This document shows, one piece after another, positions 28,357 through 36,324 of a DNA stretch of 37,176 nt. Source of the DNA: Actinomycetes bacterium (GTDB taxonomy: Bacteria; Actinomycetota; Acidimicrobiia; Acidimicrobiales; Bog-793). The stretch spans positions 1 to 37,176 of the forward strand of contig JAKACA010000015.1 of assembly GCA_021796455.1 (NCBI GenBank). The letters are read 5' to 3'. The position numbers and the translations under genes are program-made. Under the pieces are notes generated by a model. The model did no database searches, had not been told where the DNA came from, and saw only the letters and a list, made by a program, of their open reading frames with translations. How positions within the stretch are numbered: position 1 is the stretch's first letter; the number at the start of each line of letters is the position of its first letter.

Positions 28357-29532
28357 ATGCCCGATGCAGTCATCATCGACGCTGTGCGCACGCCGGGGGG
28401 AAAGCGCAACGGGAAGCTCTCGGGCTGGCATCCAGCTGATCTCGCGGCCGAGACCCTGAAAGCGCTCGCAGCCCGCAACGACCTCGACCCTGCCATGGTC
28501 GACGACGTCGTCATGGGCTGCGTCATGCAAGTCGGAGACCAGAGCGTCAACATCGGTCGTAACGCCGTCCTCGCCGCGCTTTGGCCCGAGTCGGTGCCGG
28601 CGACGACCGTGGACCGCCAGTGCGGCTCGTCCCAGCAGGCGCTCCATTTCGCCGCCCAAGGCATCATGGCCGGCGCCTATGACATCGCGATCGCAGCCGG
28701 CGTCGAGATGATGACGCGGGTACCGATGGGAGCCTCGATCGGGACCGGCGTGGGGTTCCCGTTCGGCCCGCGGGTAAAGGCGCGCTACGAGCCGGTGGGT
28801 GGCCTCGTTCCCCAGGGCATATCCGCCGAGATGATCGCGGACCGGTGGAACCTCACCCGAGACGAGCTCGACGCGTTCGGGGCCGCAAGCCAGCAAAAGG
28901 CCCTGCAGGCGACCGAGGAGGGGCGTTTCGACAAAGAGATCGTCCCGATCGACGTGCTGGACGCCGCTGGCCGCCCGACCGGGGAGACGATCGCGACCGA
29001 CGAAGGCCTGCGGCCCGGTACCACCACCGAGACGCTCGCCCGCCTGAAACCGGCCTTCAAGGAGGGCGGGAAGGTGACGGCTGGCAATTCCTCCCAGATC
29101 AGCGACGGCGCTGCGGCGGTGCTCGTGATGTCGAAGGAGCGTGCCGACTCGCTCGGGCTCGCGGCGCGCGCCCGCTTCGTCGGCTTCTCGGTCGTCGGAG
29201 TCGATCCGGTCACCATGCTCACAGGTCCGATCCCCGCGACGGCCAAGGTCCTCGAGCGAACCAGGCTGGCAGTCGAGGACATCGACCTCTTCGAGATCAA
29301 CGAGGCGTTCGCCTCGGTGGTCCTTGCCTGGGCGAAAGAGCACCACCCCGACATGGGACGGGTCAACGTGAACGGCGGCGCCATCGCTCTCGGTCATCCC
29401 CTCGGCGCGTCCGGCGCGAAGCTCATGGCGACGCTCTTGCACGAGCTCGAGCGCAGCGGAGGCCGCTACGGGCTGCTCACGATGTGCGAGGGCGGCGGAC
29501 TGGCCAACGCCACCGTGATCGAGCGCATGTAG
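28357..29532 (+). CDS. Thiolase (acetyl-CoA C-acyltransferase)
   Basis: The protein is 391 aa, normal for the thiolase I/II family, which cleaves 3-ketoacyl-CoA in beta-oxidation or condenses acetyl-CoA units. The acyl-accepting Cys89 lies in VDRQCGSSQQALHFAAQG. The C-terminal motifs NVNGGAIALGHPLGASGAK (His) and LTMCEGGGLANA (Cys) complete the active site. The ORF track begins upstream in the thioesterase region; ATG 28357 starts the canonical MPDAVIIDAVRTP. Divergent pairing with a thioesterase, and an EtfD-like protein elsewhere in the window, point to fatty-acid or related acyl-CoA degradation, but chain-length specificity cannot be assigned. Confidence 0.95.
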   Translation: MPDAVIIDAVRTPGGKRNGKLSGWHPADLAAETLKALAARNDLDPAMVDDVVMGCVMQVGDQSVNIGRNAVLAALWPESVPATTVDRQCGSSQQALHFAAQGIMAGAYDIAIAAGVEMMTRVPMGASIGTGVGFPFGPRVKARYEPVGGLVPQGISAEMIADRWNLTRDELDAFGAASQQKALQATEEGRFDKEIVPIDVLDAAGRPTGETIATDEGLRPGTTTETLARLKPAFKEGGKVTAGNSSQISDGAAAVLVMSKERADSLGLAARARFVGFSVVGVDPVTMLTGPIPATAKVLERTRLAVEDIDLFEINEAFASVVLAWAKEHHPDMGRVNVNGGAIALGHPLGASGAKLMATLLHELERSGGRYGLLTMCEGGGLANATVIERM

Positions 29533-29549
29533 GGCGGCCGCGGGCCGCC
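29533..29549. terminator. GC hairpin between convergent thiolase and crgA
   Basis: GGCGGCC-GCG-GGCCGCC is a perfect 7-base-pair stem with a three-base loop, starting right after the thiolase TAG and ending ten bases before the crgA stop. There is no T-tract on either side. Non-canonical T-less hairpins are often proposed as terminators in high-GC actinobacteria; bidirectional termination is an inference. Confidence 0.4.
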
Positions 29550-29559
29550 TCAGGCCGCC

Positions 29560-30087
29560 TCAGTGGTAGAAGGTCGCCATGAAAAGGCCGACGACGATCG
29601 CCGCGATGCCTCCGATGAGGTACCAGTCGCTCGTCCCCCCCGGGAGCACGTTCACGTAGTTGAGCACGATCACCGCCAACCCGAGGATAAGAAACCCGAG
29701 CAGGACGAAAGGGAACCACCGTGGGCTCTGTCGCTTCTCCTTCGGGATCGGAGGGGTGTAGCGACCAGGCTTTGGCGCCCGGGGCGCGGGGCCGCCTTTG
29801 GGTGTCGCGCGTCCTGGCTTGTCGGTGACCGGCGGGGCAGACGAGGCCTTGGCTGCTGCGCTCTCCCTGATAGTGACAGGCTTTCGCGGGACCAAGGCAC
29901 CCGGGTCAAAAGAGGTGTCCTCGACTAGGTCACGGGGGACCCAGTCGCTCGCTCCGGCTGGGCGACTCGGGCCGGCTGGGCGACTCGGGCCGGCTGGGCG
30001 ACTGGGTGCACGGGCGCTGTCATCGGCACCGTCTCGGTGATCGTCGGGGTCGTCGGCCCCGCCGACGCCGGATATGGTCTCTGGCAC
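29560..30087 (-). CDS. crgA: Cell-division protein CrgA with a long N-terminal extension
   Basis: CrgA is a small inner-membrane divisome protein of actinobacteria that binds FtsZ, FtsQ and PBPs and affects septation. The conserved part is the last 80 or so residues: YTPPIPKEKRQSPRW, then two membrane helices (FVLLGFLILGLAVIVLNYV and WYLIGGIAAIVVGLFMATF). Usual CrgA proteins are about 85-95 aa; this one has 175 because of a disordered N-terminal segment rich in Pro/Ala/Asp/Lys with PSRPAG repeats. It starts at GTG 30087 with TATGCT eight bases upstream. Location next to the pabA/trpG gene and the pknB-pstP-fha block matches the order in M. tuberculosis (crgA ... trpG-pknB ... fhaA). Confidence 0.9.
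   Translation of the reverse strand: MPETISGVGGADDPDDHRDGADDSARAPSRPAGPSRPAGPSRPAGASDWVPRDLVEDTSFDPGALVPRKPVTIRESAAAKASSAPPVTDKPGRATPKGGPAPRAPKPGRYTPPIPKEKRQSPRWFPFVLLGFLILGLAVIVLNYVNVLPGGTSDWYLIGGIAAIVVGLFMATFYH
29954..30003 (-). repeat. 18-base tandem repeat in crgA
   Basis: On the plus strand CCGGCTGGGCGACTCGGG occurs at 29954-29971 and 29972-29989, with a 14-base partial copy to 30003. In crgA (minus strand) it encodes repeated PSRPAG in the extended N-terminal segment. It is in frame. Confidence 0.92.
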
Positions 30088-30095
30088 GGTTGGCC

Positions 30096-30101
30096 AGCAT
30101 A
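30096..30101 (-). promoter_or_regulatory. Candidate -10 of crgA
   Basis: TATGCT (TANNNT type) on the minus strand lies eight bases before the crgA GTG; no ribosome-binding site is seen. Confidence 0.4.
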
Positions 30102-30145
30102 GAGCCTGGAGCGGCCGCAGCCGTGCCAGTCCACGTGCCCGCCGC

Positions 30146-30151
30146 TAGCCT
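30146..30151 (+). promoter_or_regulatory. Candidate -10 of the pabA/trpG gene (leaderless)
   Basis: TAGCCT ends seven bases before GTG 30159. It is the same hexamer as at dcd. No Shine-Dalgarno sequence is present. Confidence 0.45.
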
Positions 30152-30158
30152 GGCAGCC

Positions 30159-30764
30159 GTGAGGGTTCGCGTCGTGGTGATCGACAACTACGACAGCTTC
30201 GTCTACAACCTCGTCCAGTACCTCGGCGAGCTCGGAGCGGAGCCGGTGGTGGTGCGCAACGATGCCACGGACCTCGACGGCCTCGAGCAGTTGCAGCCAG
30301 CGGCTCTCCTCGTCTCGCCTGGACCTGGACGGCCCGCCGACGCGGGGATAAGCAGTGACGCGATCGGGCACTTCGGCCGAGCCGGCCTCCCGGTGCTCGG
30401 TGTCTGCCTCGGCCACCAGTGCATCGGTGAGGTCTTCGGCGGAGCCGTCGTCCGCGCCGGCGAGATCGTCCACGGCAAGGCGTCGGAGGTCACCCACGAC
30501 GGGCTCGGAGTCTTCAGCGGTCTCCCGAACCCCATGCGGGCAACGCGCTACCACTCCCTCGTCGTCGAGGAGTCTTCAGTTCCCGCGTGCCTCGCGGTGA
30601 CGGCTCGCACCAAAGACGGCCTCGTGATGGGGCTGCGCCACCGCACTCTCGACATCGAGGGTGTGCAGTTCCACCCCGAATCCGTCCTCACGGGGCAAGC
30701 CGGCAAGGATCTGCTCGCCAACTTTCTCCGGCTGGCTGCCGGTCGCCTAGGCAGCGCCCTTTGA
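30159..30764 (+). CDS. Class I glutamine amidotransferase, PabA/TrpG type
   Basis: The 201-aa protein is a stand-alone glutaminase subunit that delivers ammonia to anthranilate synthase (TrpE) or aminodeoxychorismate synthase (PabB). It has VIDNYDSFVYNLVQYL at the N-terminus, the oxyanion LLVSPGPGRP, the nucleophile Cys in VLGVCLGHQCIGE, and the His/Glu pair in GVQFHPESVLT. No trpE or pabB lies nearby, so the partner cannot be decided; the genomic position matches M. tuberculosis trpG/Rv0013. The ORF track starts 51 codons earlier over crgA; GTG 30159 gives the standard N-terminus. Its last 18 bases overlap the 3' end of the convergent pknB. Confidence 0.92.
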   Translation: MRVRVVVIDNYDSFVYNLVQYLGELGAEPVVVRNDATDLDGLEQLQPAALLVSPGPGRPADAGISSDAIGHFGRAGLPVLGVCLGHQCIGEVFGGAVVRAGEIVHGKASEVTHDGLGVFSGLPNPMRATRYHSLVVEESSVPACLAVTARTKDGLVMGLRHRTLDIEGVQFHPESVLTGQAGKDLLANFLRLAAGRLGSAL

Positions 30765-33095
30765 CCGACCGCCAGCCCTGCCAGTGCCCGGAGGGCCGGT
30801 CGGACCCGGAGGGGTGGTCGTCGTCGTGGTGGTGGTGGTCGACGTGGTGGTCGACGTGGTGGTGGACGGGACCACGTTCCAGGTGAACGACACCGATCCG
30901 GTCGCTCCGGTCGAATCGGTCACGGTAACTGTCACCGTGTCCGAGCCTGCCACTGTCGGCACGCCCGAGATCAGGCCGCTCGACGGGTCAATTGAGAGCC
31001 CCGGTGGCAGCCCGGTCGCCGCGTAGGTGAGCGTGGCGGTTCCCGAATCGGTCGCCAGTATCTGGAGGGGCGTTATGGCAGTGCCCACGGTCGCGCTCTG
31101 TGATCCCGGGCTTGCGACCGTGACGGTGCTCAGCTGGCCCTGGCCCACCGTCAGGGTGATCGTCGTACCGGCAGGCTGCTCACCGGTCGGAGACTCGGCG
31201 ACGACGAGGTCCTTGCGCAGTGGGCTGCTCGGCTTGAATTGCACGAGCGGGACGAGGCCGGCCGCATGGATCTTCTGCTCGGCCGTGACGTAGTTCTGGA
31301 GGATCACCCGCGGAACAGTGATCCCCGGCCCTTCGGAGATGATGAGGGAGACCGAGGTGTTCTCCTGCACCTGATTACCAGCCGACGGGCTCGTCCCGAT
31401 CACGAGGCCCTTTCCAACCGTCCCCGACAGCTGCTGGATCGGCGTGCCGAGACCGAGGAGCGCCCTCGCGATCTTCTCCTGGGCTACGGTGACCGAGTCG
31501 TTGGTCACGCTCGGCACCTTGACAAGCGGGACTCCCTCGGTCACTGTCAGAGTGACGACGCTGCCTGGCAGGACAGGGGTGTTCGGAGCAGGGTTCGTGC
31601 TGGTGACGATCCCGGTCGGCTGGCCCGGTTGCGGAGTCACGGGACTTATCTTGTAGTGGAGGTGCCGGCTCAAGATCGCCGATTCCGCCTGCTTCAGGCT
31701 GTCGTCGATGACGCCGGGGACCGGGACCGTGCCCGGGCCTGTCGAGTAGACGACCTCGACCGACTGGCCCTGCTGGATCTGGTGACCCTTGGCGGGGACG
31801 GTATAGAGGACCGTGTTCTTCGCCACCCCGTTCTCCTTCGGCACGGGCACGGGAGTCAGACCGTCGTTCTTCAAGGTCCTCACCGCAGAGCTCAGCAACC
31901 GGCCGTCGACTGCGGGCAGGTCAACGTAGCTCTTGCCGCCGAGATAACCGAGCTGGTGGGCGCCGAACACGACCAGGAACGCGAGCAACGCCGCCAGTGC
32001 GACCGCGGCTGCGCTCCAGGGCAGCCACCGCTTCTTGGGCATGACCGGCGTGTCAGGCGGTGAGGCGGGCCCTCTCCCGCCGTCCAGGGCTGGCTGGACG
32101 GTCGTGGCTCCGATCGAACCGGCTACCGGTGCCACCACCGTCGTGGTCGCACCACCGGGTGGTGCCAGCAGCACCGTCGTCGTGCTCCCAGGCGAGAATG
32201 TCTCGGTGGCGATCCCGCTCGCCACGAGCGGGGCGAGGACGGGCGCGCCTTGCATGAAGCGCTGCAGGTCGGCGTGCAGGTCTTCTGCTGTCGCATACCG
32301 CTCAGCCGGGCTCTTGGCCATCGCCCGCATGATGATCGCCTCGAGAGGCGCCGGCACGCGTGAATCGAGCTCGCGGGGCGGCACGGGGGACTCCGACACG
32401 TGCTTGTAGGCGATCGCCACGGGCGTGTCGGCCACAAATGGCGCCCGGCCCGTCACCATCTCGTAGATGACGACGCCGAGCGAGTAGACATCGCTGCGAC
32501 CATCCACTCCGAGCCCTTGAGCCTGCTCGGGAGAGAAGTAGGTCGCCGTGCCCATCACGAGCCCCGTCTGGGTCACGTTGTCGTCTGACCCGACGGCCCT
32601 CGCGATACCGAAGTCCGCGACCTTGACCTGACCATCTCGCGTGATGAGCACGTTGCCGGGTTTCACGTCGCGGTGCACGACGCCGTGGCGGTGCGCGTAG
32701 CTGAGCGCTTTTGCGATGTCCGCCGCGATCGATGCCGCCCGGAGGGCCGGCAGCGGCGCCTGGTTCCGGATGATCGCCGAGAGCGGCTCGCCGTCGATGT
32801 GCTCCATGACGATGAAGTACGTGCGCTCGGACTCCCCCCAGTCGAACACTGGGACGATGTTTGGATGAGAGAGGTTGGCAGCAGCTTGCGCCTCCCTCCG
32901 AAACCGTTCGACAAAGGAGCTGTCACTCGACAGCTCCGGGAAGAGCACCTTGAGCGCGACCGGTCGATCGAGCAGCAGGTCGCGGGCCAGGTACACCTGC
33001 GCGGTCCCACCGCGAGCGATCTGGCTCCGCAGCTCGTAGCGGCCGTTGTAGATCGGCGGGGGCGCCTCGCTGCCTGGAGGGCGGTTCATGGTCAT
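30747..33095 (-). CDS. pknB: PASTA-domain Ser/Thr kinase PknB with C-terminal Ig-like domain
   Basis: This is a single-pass membrane kinase that senses cell-wall fragments and phosphorylates growth and division proteins. The 782-aa protein has a cytoplasmic kinase domain (about 18-280) with Gly loop IARGGTAQVYLA, VALKVL, HRDVKPGNVL, DFG and a Thr-containing activation loop TQTGLVMGTATYFSPEQ. A Pro/Thr-rich juxtamembrane stretch is followed by a membrane helix at about 358-380. Four PASTA repeats (about 386-655) come next. A putative-Ig (He_PIG-like) module follows at about 656-743, with the hallmark ATGLPPGLSIDPSSGLISGV and GSVSFTWNV, and then an extracellular STTTSTTT-rich tail ending in Pro/Gly. 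Usual PknB ends after the PASTA repeats. ATG 33095 or 33089 may be the start. It lies 53 bases after pbpA. Confidence 0.95.
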   Translation of the reverse strand: MTMNRPPGSEAPPPIYNGRYELRSQIARGGTAQVYLARDLLLDRPVALKVLFPELSSDSSFVERFRREAQAAANLSHPNIVPVFDWGESERTYFIVMEHIDGEPLSAIIRNQAPLPALRAASIAADIAKALSYAHRHGVVHRDVKPGNVLITRDGQVKVADFGIARAVGSDDNVTQTGLVMGTATYFSPEQAQGLGVDGRSDVYSLGVVIYEMVTGRAPFVADTPVAIAYKHVSESPVPPRELDSRVPAPLEAIIMRAMAKSPAERYATAEDLHADLQRFMQGAPVLAPLVASGIATETFSPGSTTTVLLAPPGGATTTVVAPVAGSIGATTVQPALDGGRGPASPPDTPVMPKKRWLPWSAAAVALAALLAFLVVFGAHQLGYLGGKSYVDLPAVDGRLLSSAVRTLKNDGLTPVPVPKENGVAKNTVLYTVPAKGHQIQQGQSVEVVYSTGPGTVPVPGVIDDSLKQAESAILSRHLHYKISPVTPQPGQPTGIVTSTNPAPNTPVLPGSVVTLTVTEGVPLVKVPSVTNDSVTVAQEKIARALLGLGTPIQQLSGTVGKGLVIGTSPSAGNQVQENTSVSLIISEGPGITVPRVILQNYVTAEQKIHAAGLVPLVQFKPSSPLRKDLVVAESPTGEQPAGTTITLTVGQGQLSTVTVASPGSQSATVGTAITPLQILATDSGTATLTYAATGLPPGLSIDPSSGLISGVPTVAGSDTVTVTVTDSTGATGSVSFTWNVVPSTTTSTTTSTTTTTTTTTPPGPTGPPGTGRAGGRSKGAA
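30813..30866 (-). repeat. Thr-codon low-complexity tract at the PknB C-terminus
   Basis: The plus strand is an almost pure GTGGT/CGT alternation encoding 18 residues of Ser/Thr (STTTSTTTSTTTTTTTTT) on the minus strand. It forms a flexible extracellular spacer, possibly O-glycosylated, after the Ig-like domain. Confidence 0.85.
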
Positions 33096-33148
33096 TGCGA
33101 GGTGAGCCTACGCGTCGGTTCCGGGGGTCGTGTCGACACCTTGGAGGC

Positions 33149-34699
33149 TCACCCGCCCCCTTGTTGGCGCAGGGCCGCCTCGAGGACCGCGACCGCCACC
33201 GGGCCGGCCACCGAGGCTCCGGTCGGATTGATGGCGCAGGCACGAGAGCTCAGGACGGGCACCATGGCGGCCACCACGACCGACGGTGTCTGCCCAGCTC
33301 CGGCCGGAGCGGCGGCAACGAGCCAGTTGTAGGTGCCGCATCCGTTCCCACCCGGTTGCGCCGTGCCGGTCTTGGCAGCCGCCGTCGGGAACCCTGAGGA
33401 GTAATAGCCCTGGAAGACGGTGTAAGCCGTCCCGATGTTCGTCGTCGTGACGCCAGTCATGAGGCCGAGCACCGAAGCCGCCGTCTTCGCGGAGGTGGCC
33501 CGGCGCCATACATGGGGGCGGTAGACGAACTCGTCGTTGCCGAGACTTCCGACGACCTTGCTGACGAGATGTGGAGCCATGATCTTGCCGTGGTCTGCGA
33601 CGGCCGCAGTGGCCAGCGCCATCTGCAAAGCGGTGGCGTTGTCGTCGTACTGCCCTATTGCGGAGTAGGCCAGGTACGGGCTCGCGCTTGGCGCGTCGAT
33701 CGCGCTTGGCGGCGGGAACTGCGAGGCGACCGCGCCCGGCACGTCAATCGGCGGCACGCTGCCGAATCCGAAGGCCCGGGCTTCGCTCGCGAGGCTGCTG
33801 GCTCCGAGCTCGTAGGCGATCTGGCTGTAGGACGTGTCGCACGAGACGGCAAGAGCAGCCGCGAGGCTACCTCCGCACACCTCGTAGGCGTAGTTGTGGA
33901 TGGTCTTCGGAGGGGAGCCGGTGTGAGGGAAGTCGTACAGAGCCTCGACCGGGAAGCTCTGATTGGCGATCGAGGGGTGATGGTCATAGATGGCCGACGT
34001 CGTGACGATCTTGAACGTGGAGCCCGGGGGGTGAAGCGCCGCGATCGCGTCGTTGTACAGGGGGTTCTCGGCATTCGGGAGCGAGTTGTACTTGGTGGCC
34101 AGCGCGTTGACGGCTGCAGGGTTGTGCACCGCGAACAGGTTCGGGTTGTACGACGGGTTGCTGTACATGGCAAGGATGTTGCCGTTGCGGGGGTCGATCG
34201 CGACGACGGCACCGCCGCTTTGGGCGTCGGGCTGTGAGTCGAGGGCGTGCATCGCGGCAGCTTGGAGGCGCTCGGAGACGGTGAGAATGACGTCGTCGGT
34301 CTCGAGGTGCTGGGTGAAAAGACCGTGCAGCGAGTTGACGGGCGACTCGTGCTGGGCCAGGTACTGGTTGTAGGACGCCTCGATGCCAAAGGGATTTGCC
34401 TCGACGGCCGTCGCGTAGTAGCCGGTGATGCCCGAGAACATTGCGGCGGTGAGCGGCGGATAGACCCGCAGGTAGTGGTACTGGTCGTTCGTCCGCTTCG
34501 ACTCTGCCAGCACGTAGCCGTCGGAGCTGATGATCTCCCCGCGCGGGCCGAAGAAGGGGCTCGGCTGGACAACTTGGTTGAGCGGATTGCGGTCGAGCGC
34601 GGCGGCCTGGCGGACCTGGATGTTCGTCAGCTGCATGAGCAGCAGGGCAAAGCAGATGAGCAGCAGGACGCCCACGCGAATAACTCTCGAGTCCAACAC
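33149..34699 (-). CDS. pbpA: Penicillin-binding transpeptidase PbpA
   Basis: This class B PBP cross-links peptidoglycan outside the membrane. The 516-aa protein has an N-terminal membrane anchor (VGVLLLICFALLLMQLTNIQ), a dimerisation domain, and a transpeptidase domain with S227-T-F-K, then S286-C-D (most actinobacterial PbpA proteins have SxN), then K443-T-G in AKTGTAQPGG. These positions align well with Ser222, Ser281 and Lys424 of the mycobacterial enzyme as I recall it. It starts at GTG 34699 directly after the pstP TAG (TAG-GTG) with GGGGAG six bases upstream. In other actinobacteria a rodA gene sits between pstP and pbpA; here the genes abut. Confidence 0.95.
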   Translation of the reverse strand: MLDSRVIRVGVLLLICFALLLMQLTNIQVRQAAALDRNPLNQVVQPSPFFGPRGEIISSDGYVLAESKRTNDQYHYLRVYPPLTAAMFSGITGYYATAVEANPFGIEASYNQYLAQHESPVNSLHGLFTQHLETDDVILTVSERLQAAAMHALDSQPDAQSGGAVVAIDPRNGNILAMYSNPSYNPNLFAVHNPAAVNALATKYNSLPNAENPLYNDAIAALHPPGSTFKIVTTSAIYDHHPSIANQSFPVEALYDFPHTGSPPKTIHNYAYEVCGGSLAAALAVSCDTSYSQIAYELGASSLASEARAFGFGSVPPIDVPGAVASQFPPPSAIDAPSASPYLAYSAIGQYDDNATALQMALATAAVADHGKIMAPHLVSKVVGSLGNDEFVYRPHVWRRATSAKTAASVLGLMTGVTTTNIGTAYTVFQGYYSSGFPTAAAKTGTAQPGGNGCGTYNWLVAAAPAGAGQTPSVVVAAMVPVLSSRACAINPTGASVAGPVAVAVLEAALRQQGGG

Positions 34700-36271
34700 C
34701 TAGAGCTCCCCGTAGAGTGGGCCGCTCGGTGCGGGGGACTGAGCCGCCGCTCCTGCAACCGAAGAGCTCGGACGCCTCCCGGGCACAGTCGTGCCAGGCA
34801 CGGTCGTGGTCGGCGCCGCGGCGGCAAGGGCGTTGCGTCGCTCGTTTCTCAGGCGCCTGACCAGGTCCTCAGCCGCCTTCAAGGACGACTCGGGGACGCC
34901 ACCGCGAAGCGTCGAGATGGTTGAGCTCAAGAGCTGACTCGCAGACACCTGGCTTGTCTCCAGCAGTTGGGGCTTGAACCAGAGAATACCGCCGGGCCGG
35001 CCCTGATAGATAGCCACGGCATCGCCATCCATCCCGACAAAGTACGACGACTGGTCGAACCAGATCACCGCGCCGGCCGTTCCGGCCAGCAGCCCGACTA
35101 GCACCACCACGAAGAGCGCGACGCGCAGGGTGAGGATATGGTCCTTCTCCCGCGGTCGCCTCCTTGGGGGTATGAGGATGACCGGGCGTGCTTGATGCTC
35201 GGCCGATCCCGGCGGCTCGCGCGGGGCCCCAAGCGCGCCGGGACTGTCCGGCTCTAAGGGTGCGAGCGAGTTCGCCCGGGTGTCCGGTCCGCTCGCGTTG
35301 CCCGTGTCACGCAGCCGGGAACGAGTGAGCACAGCTCCAGCCTGGCCGGGAAGCTCGCCGCCAGATGACAGGCCGTCGAGTTGCCGTGGTCGGATCGGCA
35401 CGATCGGCCCAGCGCGTGGTGATGGCGGCTCCATGATCGGAATGGCTTCGGTAAGCTCCGGCGTACCGAGCACCGGGGCTTCCGGCGGCGATGGGCCCGG
35501 GGGGATGAGCTGGACATCGACCGCCGCAGGGTCGCCGGTGCCTTGGACGACGTCCGCGACGACAACGGTGACGTTGTCCATGCCGCCGTGGCCGAGAGCG
35601 CGGCCGACCAGCTCACCGACGGCCTCCTCGGGGCTGGGCGCCCCGGCCAGAATCTCGGCGATCTCGAGATCCTTCAGCTCGTTCGTCAACCCGTCGCTGC
35701 ACAGCAGGAACCGCGCCGTCGCGTCGACCTGCAGAGACCACACGTCGACAGCCACCTCGGGCTCGATCCCCAGGGCGCGCGTGAGCACATGGCGGTGCGG
35801 ATGGACTGCCGCCTCCTCGGGGCTGAGCTCTCCCTGGCGGACCATCTCCTCCACGACCGAGTGATCGTCCGTCAGTTGGCGGAGCTCCCGGGTCCCACGG
35901 TCCAGCACGTAGGCGCGGGAGTCACCTACGTTCACGAGAACGAGATGAGGGTGCTCGTCGCTGCCATCGCGCACGAGCGCAGCCGCCGTGAGGGTGGTTC
36001 CCATGCCGTGCAGGGCACGATCGACCCGGCTCTTGCGCCACACCGCGCGATTGGCCCGGCGTGCCGCCATGACGATCCCCTCATCTGAGCGGTCCTGCAC
36101 GAACGCATTGAGCAGCTCCTCTATTGCGGTCCGGGAGGCGACCTCACCGCCGAGGTGACCGCCCATCCCATCTGCAACCGCGATGAGATCTCCGCTCACG
36201 AGCGCCAGGTCCTGGTTGGTCGACCGCACGTAGCCGGTGTGGGTCTCGGCCGCAGCGCGAAGCACCGTCAT
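34700..36271 (-). CDS. pstP: PP2C-family Ser/Thr phosphatase PstP
   Basis: This is the membrane-anchored phosphatase that reverses PknB-type phosphorylation. The 523-aa protein has a cytoplasmic PP2C domain (residues about 1-240) with metal-binding and structural motifs RSTNQD, VADGMGGHLGGE, GMGTTLTAAAL, VNVGDSRAYVL, LLCSDGLTNEL and GGMDNVTVVV. A roughly 170-residue Pro-rich linker follows, then one membrane helix (RVALFVVVLVGLLAGTAGAVIW), an extracytoplasmic domain of about 70 residues (YFVGMDGDAVAIYQGRPGG), and a TTTVPGTTVPG tail. This is the PstP architecture. The ORF track starts 27 codons earlier over fhaB; ATG 36271 begins the conserved MTVLRAAAETHTGYVRSTNQD. Its ATG overlaps the stop of an 18-codon reading frame that starts on the fhaB stop. 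Confidence 0.95.
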   Translation of the reverse strand: MTVLRAAAETHTGYVRSTNQDLALVSGDLIAVADGMGGHLGGEVASRTAIEELLNAFVQDRSDEGIVMAARRANRAVWRKSRVDRALHGMGTTLTAAALVRDGSDEHPHLVLVNVGDSRAYVLDRGTRELRQLTDDHSVVEEMVRQGELSPEEAAVHPHRHVLTRALGIEPEVAVDVWSLQVDATARFLLCSDGLTNELKDLEIAEILAGAPSPEEAVGELVGRALGHGGMDNVTVVVADVVQGTGDPAAVDVQLIPPGPSPPEAPVLGTPELTEAIPIMEPPSPRAGPIVPIRPRQLDGLSSGGELPGQAGAVLTRSRLRDTGNASGPDTRANSLAPLEPDSPGALGAPREPPGSAEHQARPVILIPPRRRPREKDHILTLRVALFVVVLVGLLAGTAGAVIWFDQSSYFVGMDGDAVAIYQGRPGGILWFKPQLLETSQVSASQLLSSTISTLRGGVPESSLKAAEDLVRRLRNERRNALAAAAPTTTVPGTTVPGRRPSSSVAGAAAQSPAPSGPLYGEL

Positions 36272-36324
36272 CGCCAGGCAGTCCGCGCTCGCGAGCCAAC
36301 GACCGGGGTGGTGGAAACGGTCAT
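36268..36324 (-). other. 18-codon reading frame bridging fhaB and pstP (possible translational coupler)
   Basis: ATG at 36324-36322 overlaps the fhaB TGA as ATGA, reads MTVSTTPVVGSRARTAWR, and stops at TGA 36270-36268, which overlaps the pstP ATG as ATGA. pstP has no clear ribosome-binding site, so a ribosome terminating fhaB could re-initiate on this frame and be handed to pstP. The arrangement is seen directly; translation of the frame is not shown and chance is possible. Confidence 0.3.

Noticed and set aside
27865-29442. 525-aa minus-strand ORF containing the thioesterase
   Set aside because: Only the last 143 codons are a hotdog protein; the rest is the shadow of the intact thiolase gene on the other strand.
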